From: Candidatus Omnitrophota bacterium
GTDB taxonomy: Bacteria > Omnitrophota > Gorgyraeia > Gygaellales > Profunditerraquicolaceae
Direction of reading: 5' to 3'
DNA: 7,601 bases
Assembly (NCBI GenBank): GCA_023818905.1
Contig: JAMWDE010000042.1
Coordinates: forward strand, 1 to 7,601
Part shown: positions 1 through 7,594 of the stretch, piece by piece
Layout: the number at the start of each line of letters is the position of its first letter
Position numbering within the stretch: the first letter of the stretch is position 1
Position numbers and translations under genes: made by a program
Notes under the pieces: generated by a model
Database searches by the model: none
Told to the model about the DNA's origin: nothing
What the model saw: the letters and a program-made list of their open reading frames with translations, nothing else

Positions 1-2780
1 AGGAACATAATCTCAAAAATATAGATTTAAAGTTACCCCGCAATAAGCTTATTGTTATTACTGGTATTTCTGGTTCAGGCAAGTCTAGTCTTGCCTTTGA
101 TACTATCTATGCAGAAGGCCAACGCCGATACGTAGAGAGCCTATCCAGTTATGCCCGACAATTCTTAGAACAACTACAGAAACCAGATGTGGACTATATT
201 TCTGGTCTATCTCCTGCTATTGCCATTGAGCAGAGGACCGCTGGTGGCAATCCCCGTTCTACCGTAGGAACACAGACAGAGATATACGATTACCTAAGGC
301 TTCTTTTTGCACGTGTGGGTGAGGTCACCTGTTATCAATGTGGTCAACCTATAGAGAGGCAGAGCGCACAGGAGATTACTGAAAGGATAATGTCTCTACC
401 CCAAGGTTCTTATATACAGATACTCTCTCCCATAATAAGAGGCAGAAAAGGAGAATATAAGGATATATTCAGTCAGATTCAAAAGGCAGGGTTTGTAAGG
501 GCACGGGTAGATGGCAAGATATACGAACTACCTACGAAGATAAAACTTCATAAGTACAAACTCCACAATATTGAAGTAGTGGTAGATAGGCTTCAGATAA
601 GCCCTTTGGTAAAATCAAGACTCACTGATTCTGTAGAAACAGCACTTAAGGTAGGCAAGGGGGTCGTAGTTGTTTTGTTATCTACACAAGAAAAATATAA
701 TAGTAGTGAAAAAAAAGAGCTAATCTTCAGCGAGCATTACGCCTGTCTTAAATGTGGTATCAGTTATCCGGAAGTAGAGCCACGTATGTTTTCTTTTAAT
801 TCTCCTTACGGTGCCTGTCCTGATTGTCATGGTTTGGGCACAAAATTGGAGTTTGATATTGACCTGATTATACCTGACAAAAATAAATCCATAAACGAAG
901 GGGCCCTTGAGCCATGGAGGAGGGGAGGCAGGGGTTACATCCTCTACTATCGCTGGCTACTAAGGGAGTTATCCTATCAGATGAATTTTAGCTTGGATAC
1001 ACCCTTTAAGAAACTAGGTAAGGATATCCAAAGAGCAATACTTTTTGGTACAGATGAGATTATAGGAAACAAGCCTTTTGAGGGTCTCATGCCCCATCTG
1101 GGAAGATTGTTTAGGGAAACAGAAAGCGATTATTTAAAAGAAGAGATAGCTCGTTTTATGTCTAATTTACCTTGTCCGACCTGTAAAGGTTCCAGATTAA
1201 AGAAGGAGAGCTTAGCAGTAAAATTAGGACAAAAGAATATATGGCAGGTTACCCAGATGTCCATAAGAGAGGCATTTGATTTCTTTGAGAAGTTAGAATT
1301 AACTGAGAGAAAAAGATTGATTGCTCAACAGGTCTTAAGAGAGATAAAGCGCAGACTTCAATTCTGTATCGATGTGGGATTAGGGTATTTAACCTTGGAT
1401 AGAAGAAGTTCTACCCTTTCGGGCGGCGAGGCTCAGAGAATACATTTGGCCACACAGGTGGGTTCTGGCTTGGTAGGTGTACTTTATATCTTAGATGAAC
1501 CAAGCATTGGACTGCATCCACGAGACAATGAAAAGCTAATTTCTACTTTAAAGACATTAAGGGATTTGGGTAATACATTGATTGTAGTAGAACACGACGA
1601 GTACACTATTGTTTCTTCTGACTATGTGGTAGATTTAGGTCCAGGTGCTGGCAGGAATGGTGGAAGTGTGGTGTTTGTTGGCACAAAGGAAGAGCTTTTA
1701 AAAAGTTCAGATTCTCTTACTGCGCAGTTTTTAAGAAGGGAGATTAAGATAGATATACCAAAAAAGAGGAGGCCCTGGAAAGATAATAAGAGCATAATAC
1801 TTTTAGGCGCTAAAGAACACAATTTAAAAAATATAGATGTGAGGTTTCCTTTGAGAGTATTTATCTGTATTACTGGGGTATCTGGTTCAGGTAAATCCAC
1901 TCTGGTTAATGATATACTCTATCGTGCTCTGGCGCAGAAGATTTATGGTTCTAAGATAAAACCTGGTCGTTACGATAAGTTAATAGGAGTTGAACATATA
2001 GATAAGGTCATTGTGGTGGACCAGTCTCCCATTGGTAGAACGCCCCGTTCAAATCCTGCTACCTATACTGGCGTGTTTAATTATATCAGGGAGATATTCA
2101 GTCAACTTCCTGAGGCACGCATGCGTGGTTATAAACCAGGAAGATTTTCCTTTAACGTCAAAGGTGGCCGTTGTGAGGCCTGTACAGGTGATGGCATCAA
2201 AAAGATAGAGATGCACTTCTTACCCGATGTTTATGTGAAGTGTGATGTATGTAAAGGCCGGCGTTTTAACGAGGCCACACTGGAGATAAAATATAAAGGA
2301 AAGTCTATTGCCGATGTATTGGAGATGACCGTAGAAGAAGCATTGGGTTTATTTGTAAATATCCCTAAGATTAAAGATATACTTTTGACGCTTTACGATG
2401 TAGGATTAGGTTACATTCAGTTGGGGCAATCCGCCACTACCCTATCTGGAGGCGAAGCCCAGAGGGTGAAGCTTTCTGCAGAGTTAGGTAGGCGTTCTAA
2501 AGGTAAGACTCTTTACATTTTAGATGAGCCCACTACTGGATTACACTTTGCCGATGTTCAGAAACTGTTATCTGTACTTCAGCGTTTGGTGGATATGGGC
2601 AATACCGTTATTGTTATTGAGCACAATTTAGAGGTGGTTAAGTGCGCAGATTACATTATTGATTTAGGACCAGAGGGAGGAGAAAGGGGAGGTTATATTG
2701 TGGCTAGTGGTAGTCCTGAAGAGATAGTTAAAGTAGATAATTCTTACACTGCAAAATTTTTAAAAAATGCATTTATTTGA
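1..2780 (+). CDS. uvrA: UvrA, excinuclease ABC subunit A (5' end cut by window edge)
   Basis: UvrA is the damage-recognition ATPase of bacterial nucleotide excision repair; it loads UvrB at lesions in the cytoplasm. The reading frame is open from the first full codon at base 3, giving 925 visible residues. E. coli UvrA is about 940, so only roughly a dozen N-terminal residues are missing. The GTG at 189 is internal, because the conserved sequence EHNLKNIDL and the first Walker A lie upstream of it. Both ABC modules are intact: Walker [10 protein letters not shown] (63-89) and GVSGSGKST (1875-1901), signatures LSGGEAQR (1416-1439 and 2442-2465), Walker [11 protein letters not shown] (about 1488-1517) and [10 protein letters not shown] (2517-2546). 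Zinc-module CxxC pairs are at 744-755 with 816-827 and at 2172-2183 with 2241-2252. Further CxxC motifs lie at 330-341 and 1173-1184. No frameshift or missing catalytic residue is seen. The stop is TGA at 2778-2780. Its promoter lies outside the window. Confidence 0.98.
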   Translation, partial: EHNLKNIDLKLPRNKLIVITGISGSGKSSLAFDTIYAEGQRRYVESLSSYARQFLEQLQKPDVDYISGLSPAIAIEQRTAGGNPRSTVGTQTEIYDYLRLLFARVGEVTCYQCGQPIERQSAQEITERIMSLPQGSYIQILSPIIRGRKGEYKDIFSQIQKAGFVRARVDGKIYELPTKIKLHKYKLHNIEVVVDRLQISPLVKSRLTDSVETALKVGKGVVVVLLSTQEKYNSSEKKELIFSEHYACLKCGISYPEVEPRMFSFNSPYGACPDCHGLGTKLEFDIDLIIPDKNKSINEGALEPWRRGGRGYILYYRWLLRELSYQMNFSLDTPFKKLGKDIQRAILFGTDEIIGNKPFEGLMPHLGRLFRETESDYLKEEIARFMSNLPCPTCKGSRLKKESLAVKLGQKNIWQVTQMSIREAFDFFEKLELTERKRLIAQQVLREIKRRLQFCIDVGLGYLTLDRRSSTLSGGEAQRIHLATQVGSGLVGVLYILDEPSIGLHPRDNEKLISTLKTLRDLGNTLIVVEHDEYTIVSSDYVVDLGPGAGRNGGSVVFVGTKEELLKSSDSLTAQFLRREIKIDIPKKRRPWKDNKSIILLGAKEHNLKNIDVRFPLRVFICITGVSGSGKSTLVNDILYRALAQKIYGSKIKPGRYDKLIGVEHIDKVIVVDQSPIGRTPRSNPATYTGVFNYIREIFSQLPEARMRGYKPGRFSFNVKGGRCEACTGDGIKKIEMHFLPDVYVKCDVCKGRRFNEATLEIKYKGKSIADVLEMTVEEALGLFVNIPKIKDILLTLYDVGLGYIQLGQSATTLSGGEAQRVKLSAELGRRSKGKTLYILDEPTTGLHFADVQKLLSVLQRLVDMGNTVIVIEHNLEVVKCADYIIDLGPEGGERGGYIVASGSPEEIVKVDNSYTAKFLKNAFI

Positions 2781-2934
2781 AACATCCTGTATCAATTAAT
2801 CCCTAAACTACACCACTGCTTGTTTACCTCTAACTTTAGAATGCAAGATAACCCTAAAAACTTAGTGCCAGATAAACTTTAATTCAACTCAAAGGCTGAT
2901 TCAAGATAAGGCCTTATAGTTTGTTTAACAATAA

Positions 2935-2940
2935 TATAAT
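2935..2940 (+). promoter_or_regulatory. Possible alternative -10 box (TATAAT)
   Basis: A perfect TATAAT lies in the uvrA-TPR gap, 86 bases before the TPR start codon. No TTGACA-like element stands 16-18 bases upstream and there is no TG extension. In such AT-rich DNA a chance match is likely. If used, it would give the TPR gene a leader of about 80 bases. Confidence 0.2.
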
Positions 2941-2980
2941 CTTACAAACGCAGTTAAGTTTAAGGAAATTAAGAAATGTA

Positions 2981-3009
2981 TTGAATAGTAGATAAAGAAG
3001 TGTTATAGT
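2981..3009 (+). promoter_or_regulatory. Putative sigma70-type promoter for the TPR-exbBD cassette
   Basis: A -35-like TTGAAT (2981-2986, 4 of 6 consensus bases) is followed by a 17-base spacer and a -10-like TATAGT (3004-3009, 5 of 6). This is the best-spaced pair I could find in the 246-base gap after uvrA. Transcription would begin near 3016, leaving only about 11 bases before the ATG at 3027. That is consistent with the start codon lacking a Shine-Dalgarno. The housekeeping consensus is assumed to apply to this organism. Confidence 0.5.
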
Positions 3010-3026
3010 ATCAAACTTATTAAGAT

Positions 3027-5552
3027 ATGAATATAACAAAATTAAATTCTCTATTTCCAAGATTTAGAATAAAAACCTCCCAATTATTATTTATCTTCTG
3101 GTTTATTATTATCTGTGGCCTAATATCCGTTAGCGGGTTAGGCGCCCAAGAGGTTTCCAAGGAGCAGGAGTTATTTTTTATGGCGCAAAAGGCATTTGAG
3201 GATGGTTTTTACGATGTCTCGCTTGGAATGTTAGACCGATTTCTGAAAAACTACCCTTTATCCAACAGGCTTGCAGAGGTACACCTGCTTATTGGGCAAT
3301 GTTACTATCAACAGAATAAATTTTTGGATGCCTTAGCAAAGTTTGAATGGCTTCTAAATCAACCCTTCAATACGAATGTTCGAGATGCTATACTTTACTG
3401 GATTGCAGAAGTCCATTTTAAAGGAAATAATTTCCGCAGAGCTGCTGAATACTATAAGAAGATCATAGATAATTTCCCCGAATCTAAATATTTATCCAGT
3501 GCTTATTACTCATTGGGATGGTGCTTGTTTCAGGAACGCTCTTTCACTGAGGCTATGGATTATTTTAAAACCGTAGAAGAAAGATTTTCAAAAGAGACCT
3601 TTAGCCAAGATGCCTCATTTAAGATTATTGAGTGCCTCTACAATCTTAAAAACTACGCGGCGTTAAAAGAAAAAATCGAATCGTATATAAAGAAACCTTT
3701 AGATACCTATAAGGCAACTTATCTATATTTTTATCTGGCAGAGGCTGAGTACTATCTAAATAATTTTAGTGAGGCAATCCAGGCTTATAGTAAAGTTATA
3801 TTAGAGGCAAAAGATGTCAAGGTCCAGTTACTTTCAAAGTTAGGTATGGCTTGGGCACATTTAAAATTGAAACACTACATTGAAGCAGAGAATATACTCA
3901 ACGAGATCAATTCGGATATGTTAGAGAGAGATAGTCGCAATATTTTATTGTTGGGCAAATCTATAGTTATGCTGGAGACTGGTAGATTTGCTGACGCAGA
4001 TAGGCTTTACAGTATTTTATTGGATGTCGTTGAGGAACCCGAGGTTATGCTCCAAGCATATTTAGGCAAGGCGGATGCTTTATACAATATGGCTAAATAT
4101 AAAGAAGCGATAGGTGTTTATAGAGAGGCGTTGGATAAGAGTTTAAATGCATCGGTTACTCAGGATATAATAGATAAATTGCATTATGGTCTTGCTTGGG
4201 CTTTCTTAAAAGAGGGAGAATTTAAGGCAGCGATAGAGGAGTTTCAGAAGATTGCCAAACAGACCGAAGATAAGATTGTTAAGATATCCGCGCTCTGCCA
4301 GATAGGTGATGCCTATCAGGATGTCGGCGAATTTGATAAGGCAGTCCAGATATACGATAGCATATTGAAAGATTACTCTGATAGCCTATACAGTGATTAT
4401 GTCCAGTACCAGTTGGGTTTGGTTTTTCTTAAGTCAGCTAACTATGGCGGTGCGATTATGGCATTTCAGAGTTTGATAAAAAATTTCCCTAATTCTAAAC
4501 TTTTAGATGATGCCACCTATGCCTTGGGATTGAGCTATTTTCAGAAAGAGGATTACAATACAAGTCAACAGATTTTTGCAAGGTTTCAGGAACAGGATAA
4601 TTATAAGGATAGTCCTTTTAGGTCTCAAGCAATCTATCTTTTAGGAGTTAGTTTATATAACTTGGGTAGATTCTCTGAGGCCATAACAATTTTTAACCAT
4701 CTTATAAAGAGCTATCCTCAGGATATAGAGTTGATCCAGAAGGCAGAGTATGAGATAGCTGATTGTTATCATCAGATGGGTGATGAAAAAGAGGCATTAT
4801 CACGTTTTAATATGTTACGCTCAAAATATCCGGATTCTCGGCTTACCCCTGAGGTGATATGGTGGTTAGGAGAATATTATTACAGACGCAATGATTTGGA
4901 TTTAGCACAGAGGTATTTTAGTTCTCTTATCCAGGATTTTCCTAAAAGTAGTTTGGTACCAGATGCCTACTACGCCTTGGGTTCAATATGTGAAGAGAGG
5001 GGTAATTACCAAGAAGCAATACGTAATTTTAATAAAGTAATAGAGCTTGGTAAGTCTGATTTGGCGGGTTTAGCTACCGTGGCTATAGCAGATATAAATG
5101 TAGAACAACAGGAGCTCAATTCGGCATTGAAGATGTATCAGGATGCAGTACAGAGATATCCAAATCTTGCCCATCTTATATATCCCAAGATTGCTAATGT
5201 TTATTATCTAATGAATGATTACGAGCAAGCAATAGTCTTTTACCAGAAGAGCTTAGATGTGGTTCCCCAAGCAGAGATAAGTCAGATTCAATTTAAGATA
5301 GCCCAGATAAAACAAACTCAAGGTAAACTCCAGGAGGCTATTGAGGAGTATTTGAAGGTTACCTATCTTTATCCAGACAAGAATGAATTAGTGGTAAAAT
5401 CCCTTTTGAGGATAGCCTCAATTTATGAAGACCAAGATAAATTTTCAGAGGCAATTAAGGTGTATCAGAAGGTAGCTTCTATGTCAAAGGAGGAAGCCAA
5501 ATACGCCCAGGAAAGGATAGATTGGATAAAGAAAAATATAAATATAAAATAA
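3027..5552 (+). CDS. Exported TPR-repeat protein, CpoB/BamD-like repeats
   Basis: The protein has 841 residues. Residues 1-40 look like a Sec signal peptide: a basic n-region (K5, R12, R14, K16), a hydrophobic stretch at about 19-36 and a possible cleavage after GLGA, before QEVS. There is no clear lipobox, so it is probably soluble in the periplasm; an uncleaved membrane anchor is the alternative. From about residue 46 to 829 there are some 20 consecutive TPR units of 34-38 residues. Many carry the YP/FPxS turn (NYPLS, NFPES, NFPNS, KYPDS, DFPKS) known from CpoB/YbgF and BamD repeats. TPR superhelices bind proteins, and no enzymatic motif is visible. The ATG at 3027 is the only usable start: an in-frame TAA sits at 3021-3023, and no other start codon precedes the signal peptide. 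No Shine-Dalgarno is present. The following exbB/exbD genes suggest a role with a proton-driven envelope machine, but this is inferred from position only. CpoB itself is much shorter, about 260 residues. Confidence 0.9.
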   Translation: MNITKLNSLFPRFRIKTSQLLFIFWFIIICGLISVSGLGAQEVSKEQELFFMAQKAFEDGFYDVSLGMLDRFLKNYPLSNRLAEVHLLIGQCYYQQNKFLDALAKFEWLLNQPFNTNVRDAILYWIAEVHFKGNNFRRAAEYYKKIIDNFPESKYLSSAYYSLGWCLFQERSFTEAMDYFKTVEERFSKETFSQDASFKIIECLYNLKNYAALKEKIESYIKKPLDTYKATYLYFYLAEAEYYLNNFSEAIQAYSKVILEAKDVKVQLLSKLGMAWAHLKLKHYIEAENILNEINSDMLERDSRNILLLGKSIVMLETGRFADADRLYSILLDVVEEPEVMLQAYLGKADALYNMAKYKEAIGVYREALDKSLNASVTQDIIDKLHYGLAWAFLKEGEFKAAIEEFQKIAKQTEDKIVKISALCQIGDAYQDVGEFDKAVQIYDSILKDYSDSLYSDYVQYQLGLVFLKSANYGGAIMAFQSLIKNFPNSKLLDDATYALGLSYFQKEDYNTSQQIFARFQEQDNYKDSPFRSQAIYLLGVSLYNLGRFSEAITIFNHLIKSYPQDIELIQKAEYEIADCYHQMGDEKEALSRFNMLRSKYPDSRLTPEVIWWLGEYYYRRNDLDLAQRYFSSLIQDFPKSSLVPDAYYALGSICEERGNYQEAIRNFNKVIELGKSDLAGLATVAIADINVEQQELNSALKMYQDAVQRYPNLAHLIYPKIANVYYLMNDYEQAIVFYQKSLDVVPQAEISQIQFKIAQIKQTQGKLQEAIEEYLKVTYLYPDKNELVVKSLLRIASIYEDQDKFSEAIKVYQKVASMSKEEAKYAQERIDWIKKNINIK

Positions 5553-5557
5553 ATTCT

Positions 5558-5576
5558 CTATCTTATAACCAGATAG
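5558..5576 (+). other. Small inverted repeat after the TPR gene
   Basis: CTATCT (5558-5563) and AGATAG (5571-5576) form a perfect 6-base stem with a 7-base loop, starting six bases after the TPR stop codon. The stem is AT-rich and no T-run follows, so it does not look like an intrinsic terminator. It could be a weak mRNA processing or 3'-end stabilising hairpin, or chance. The rest of the 138-base gap (5553-5690) shows no convincing promoter or gene. Confidence 0.25.
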
Positions 5577-5677
5577 CTGTAGTTCTGTGCAATATATGCC
5601 TGAAGGTAACTATGGGCTTAATCTAAAAGAGGGTTGGTTAAAAATCAAGTCAAACGCACAACTAAAGTCAATCAAAG

Positions 5678-5683
5678 AGGAGG
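5678..5683 (+). promoter_or_regulatory. Strong ribosome binding site for exbB
   Basis: A perfect AGGAGG lies 7 bases before the ATG at 5691. It fixes that codon as the start rather than the in-frame ATG at 5706. It is the only consensus Shine-Dalgarno among the six starts considered here. This suggests exbB is translated independently and at a high rate relative to the genes around it. Confidence 0.85.
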
Positions 5684-5690
5684 GTAGGAG

Positions 5691-6323
5691 ATGGATCTAT
5701 ACAAGATGAGTTTGTGGCAGTTATTTTTAGCAGGTGGGCCAGTAATGTGGCCAATACTATTCTGTTCTGTTTTTGCCTTGGCAATCATCCTGGAAAGGTT
5801 TTGGTATCTGCGTAGCATAAAGATAGATATTCAGGAATTCTTAGGAAAAATTTTAGATAAGATAAAACGCCATCAGATAAAAGACGCCCTTGGTATCTGC
5901 GATGAGACCAAAAATCCTCTATCACGTATTTTAAAAGCAGGTATCTTAAGATACGACCGTCCACGTCCTCAGATTAAGGAAGCAATTGAGGATGCGTCTC
6001 TGTATGAGATACCACGCTTAGAAAAGAACCTATCTACCTTGGCCACCATCGCACATATTTCTCCGCTTTTAGGTCTTTTGGGTACAGTTACGGGTATGGT
6101 AAGGTGTTTTCAGACTATTCAAGCCAAGGCTACTAGTTTTCATCCTGTTTCTCCGGGCGACCTTGCCGGAGGCATCTGGGAGGCATTACTTACCACTGTA
6201 GCAGGATTACTGGTGGCAATACCTACATTTGTGGCTTACAATTACTTAGTCTCGAGGATAAATAATTTTATTCTGGAGATGGAGAAGGCATCTACAGAAT
6301 TACTTAATTTCTTAACAGAATAG
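5691..6323 (+). CDS. exbB: MotA/TolQ/ExbB-family proton channel protein
   Basis: This is an inner-membrane proton-channel subunit that, with ExbD/TolR, turns proton-motive force into motion of a TonB- or TolA-like partner. At 210 residues it has the family size and topology: a first membrane segment at about 11-36, a cytoplasmic stretch at about 40-110, then two long helices at about 113-140 and 160-188. The second helix carries the family pattern ISPLLGLLGTVTGM, and the third carries EALLTTVAGLLVAIP followed by AYN. By motif alignment from memory, T132, E164 and T169 match the functionally important T148, E176 and T181 of E. coli ExbB. The gene is 12 bases from exbD. Whether it acts in an Exb-type (nutrient import), Tol-type (envelope constriction) or other motor cannot be told from this sequence. 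The nearby TonB-like gene favours Exb. The symbol denotes the family. Confidence 0.95.
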   Translation: MDLYKMSLWQLFLAGGPVMWPILFCSVFALAIILERFWYLRSIKIDIQEFLGKILDKIKRHQIKDALGICDETKNPLSRILKAGILRYDRPRPQIKEAIEDASLYEIPRLEKNLSTLATIAHISPLLGLLGTVTGMVRCFQTIQAKATSFHPVSPGDLAGGIWEALLTTVAGLLVAIPTFVAYNYLVSRINNFILEMEKASTELLNFLTE

Positions 6324-6335
6324 GGGGATTAATAG

Positions 6336-6737
6336 ATGAGATTTAAAAGACATATGGAATTAGAACACGGTCTTAGACAGATAGACATCGCTCCTTTAAT
6401 AGATATGATATTCCAACTGTTAATATTCTTTATGCTTACCTCAAGTTTTGTCATACAGCCTGGTATAAAGGTAAATCTACCCAAGGCAGTTACTAGTGAG
6501 ATAATAAAAATTGAAAATATAGAGATAGTTATTTCAGGTGAGAATGTAATTTATCTAAACGGCAAGGTATTAAATACACAGGAGTTAAAAAGTTTTCTTA
6601 AACAAGTTTCCAAAGCGGATAAGCCCGTTCTGATTAAAGCAGATAGGCATGCTTCCTTAGGCAGGGTAGTTGAGATTTGGGATATATGTCGTGATTTGGG
6701 TATAACCCATATCAATATAGCTACCAATCAAGAATGA
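6336..6737 (+). CDS. exbD: ExbD/TolR-family biopolymer transport protein
   Basis: This is the single-pass partner of ExbB, 133 residues long (E. coli ExbD is about 141). A short cytoplasmic tail is followed by the family motif IDIAPLIDMIFQLLIFFML. Asp23 is the membrane carboxylate equivalent to E. coli ExbD D25 that is thought to carry protons. The periplasmic part begins with the typical PGIKVNLPKA and ends with the conserved fold around KPVLIKADRHASLGRVVEIW, with DLGITHINIAT at its end. The ATG at 6336 follows the exbB stop by 12 bases, with a G-rich GGGGGA (6323-6328) as a modest Shine-Dalgarno overlapping the exbB stop codon; another in-frame ATG is at 6354. The stop TGA (6735-6737) overlaps the next start in an ATGA, implying one transcript and coupled translation. 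Confidence 0.95.
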   Translation: MRFKRHMELEHGLRQIDIAPLIDMIFQLLIFFMLTSSFVIQPGIKVNLPKAVTSEIIKIENIEIVISGENVIYLNGKVLNTQELKSFLKQVSKADKPVLIKADRHASLGRVVEIWDICRDLGITHINIATNQE

Positions 6738-7357
6738 TCAATGTAATCAAAAATACCCTTTTAATATCATTGGCAGGCCACATAGTTATTTTTAGTATAT
6801 TCGGTGTATACTTAGGAAGAAAAATCGTAGAAGTAAGATATTCTGATATTGCATTTTTGGGAGACTTTTTATATCCATCTGATTTAAAGCAGACTCAGTT
6901 GTGTAACATAAGAGATACAGATACGTTAGTTTTTAAAAAAACTTACACTGTATTTCTGGATAGCATCAGGAAGGAATATCCATTTTTATTTAGTCACTAT
7001 CTAAAACCACACTCAAATTTAGTTTATCAGAAGGACAAGACTGTTTTGTTGCAGGGAGTATACTCGGACTTGGCCTCCCTCAATAAAAAGGAATCCATAG
7101 TAATGTTCTATCCGGTTCTACCCTATAATTTTTTACTTTATTTTAAGGATAGGCAGGTAGCCCATATAGAATTAGCATTTCTTATCCTGTCCAAAAAGAA
7201 AAATAATATAGTAGTAAAAAGAAAGGTATCCTCTGGTAATTTGGAAGCGGACCTTTTGAGTATGCGTTATCTTAGTCGGTATCTTTCTATTCAACAGAAG
7301 AACTTTCCCCAAGATATATGGCAGTCAGTGAGGATAGACCTTTCTGCAAAAAAATGA
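6734..7357 (+). CDS. Probable divergent TonB-like energy transducer
   Basis: The protein has 207 residues. A very short cytoplasmic N-terminus leads into one membrane helix at about 7-28, and the rest would be periplasmic. The helix contains Ser12-x3-His16, the SxxxH arrangement by which TonB and TolA contact ExbB/ExbD or TolQ/TolR (S16 and H20 in E. coli TonB). The C-terminal region (about 129-205) follows the TonB plan: a strand (VAHIELAFLIL), a strand reaching VKRKVSSGN, a helix (LEADLLSMRYLSRYL) and a last strand (WQSVRIDLS). The SSGN-then-helix step resembles the usual TonB C-terminal motif. The linker (about 29-125) lacks the Pro-rich and Lys/Glu repeats of classical TonB. The start overlaps the exbD stop (ATGA) and has no Shine-Dalgarno of its own. 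Position directly after exbBD supports the call, but overall similarity is weak. A lineage-specific protein with only TonB-like topology remains possible. Confidence 0.6.
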   Translation: MINVIKNTLLISLAGHIVIFSIFGVYLGRKIVEVRYSDIAFLGDFLYPSDLKQTQLCNIRDTDTLVFKKTYTVFLDSIRKEYPFLFSHYLKPHSNLVYQKDKTVLLQGVYSDLASLNKKESIVMFYPVLPYNFLLYFKDRQVAHIELAFLILSKKKNNIVVKRKVSSGNLEADLLSMRYLSRYLSIQQKNFPQDIWQSVRIDLSAKK

Positions 7358-7575
7358 TTAATATAGATTTTTCTTTAGCAATATCTGGATATATCTTAAT
7401 CACCTTATTGATTGTATTCCTGCCCTGGTTTTTTAGTCCTAAAAATAAAGACAGAGAGCTATCTTTGGACCCGCATTTTATCTGGCATTGTTCTATATGT
7501 ACGTATACCTATATCAATACCAAACAAGACAACATCTCAGTTTGTCCACGTTGCGGTAGTTACAATAAAAGATGA
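7354..7575 (+). CDS. Small membrane-anchored zinc-ribbon protein, function unknown
   Basis: I do not recognise this 73-residue protein as a named family. It has a hydrophobic segment at about residues 8-27, a charged spacer (KNKDRE), and then two CxxC knuckles, C46/C49 and C64/C67, spaced as in a zinc ribbon or rubredoxin-like site; the end is CPRCGS plus a short basic tail. The cysteines most likely bind one zinc ion; which side of the membrane they face is uncertain. The ATG at 7354 is chosen because it makes a 4-base ATGA overlap with the preceding stop, exactly as at the exbD junction. An earlier in-frame ATG at 7318 would add 12 polar residues and overlap the upstream gene by 40 bases, with no better ribosome site. 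The gene is the last visible member of the cassette. Confidence 0.75.
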   Translation: MINIDFSLAISGYILITLLIVFLPWFFSPKNKDRELSLDPHFIWHCSICTYTYINTKQDNISVCPRCGSYNKR

Positions 7576-7588
7576 TTTAATAAATATA

Positions 7589-7594
7589 TTGACA
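7589..7594 (+). promoter_or_regulatory. Possible -35 box of a downstream promoter
   Basis: A perfect TTGACA lies 14 bases after the last stop codon, in AT-rich DNA. The position where a -10 box would be expected is beyond the window edge, so the promoter cannot be confirmed. If real, the cassette ends here and a new transcription unit begins. Confidence 0.3.

Noticed and set aside
1622..1900. 92-residue reading frame on the minus strand
   Set aside because: It is entirely antisense to the second ATPase region of uvrA, with no ribosome site or recognisable domain; a shadow of the real gene.
2011..2208. 65-residue reading frame in another + frame inside uvrA
   Set aside because: It lies within highly conserved UvrA coding sequence and shows no family features of its own.
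189..2780. uvrA starting at the GTG at 189
   Set aside because: The frame is open to the window edge, and the upstream codons encode the conserved UvrA N-terminus with its first Walker A. The GTG is an internal valine.
2781..2980. Intrinsic terminator for uvrA or a structured RNA in the gap
   Set aside because: Only weak elements such as AAGGC paired with GCCTT across a long loop near 2891-2915 were found, with no GC-rich stem and no T-run. I see no tRNA, riboswitch or repeat array.
5596..5709. 37-codon ATG frame running through the exbB ribosome site into exbB
   Set aside because: It has no Shine-Dalgarno, resembles no known family and overlaps the exbB start in another frame; most likely chance.
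7318..7356. N-terminal extension of the zinc-ribbon protein from the ATG at 7318
   Set aside because: It would create a 40-base overlap with the TonB-like gene; the ATG at 7354 gives the same ATGA junction as the previous gene pair and places the membrane segment near the N-terminus.
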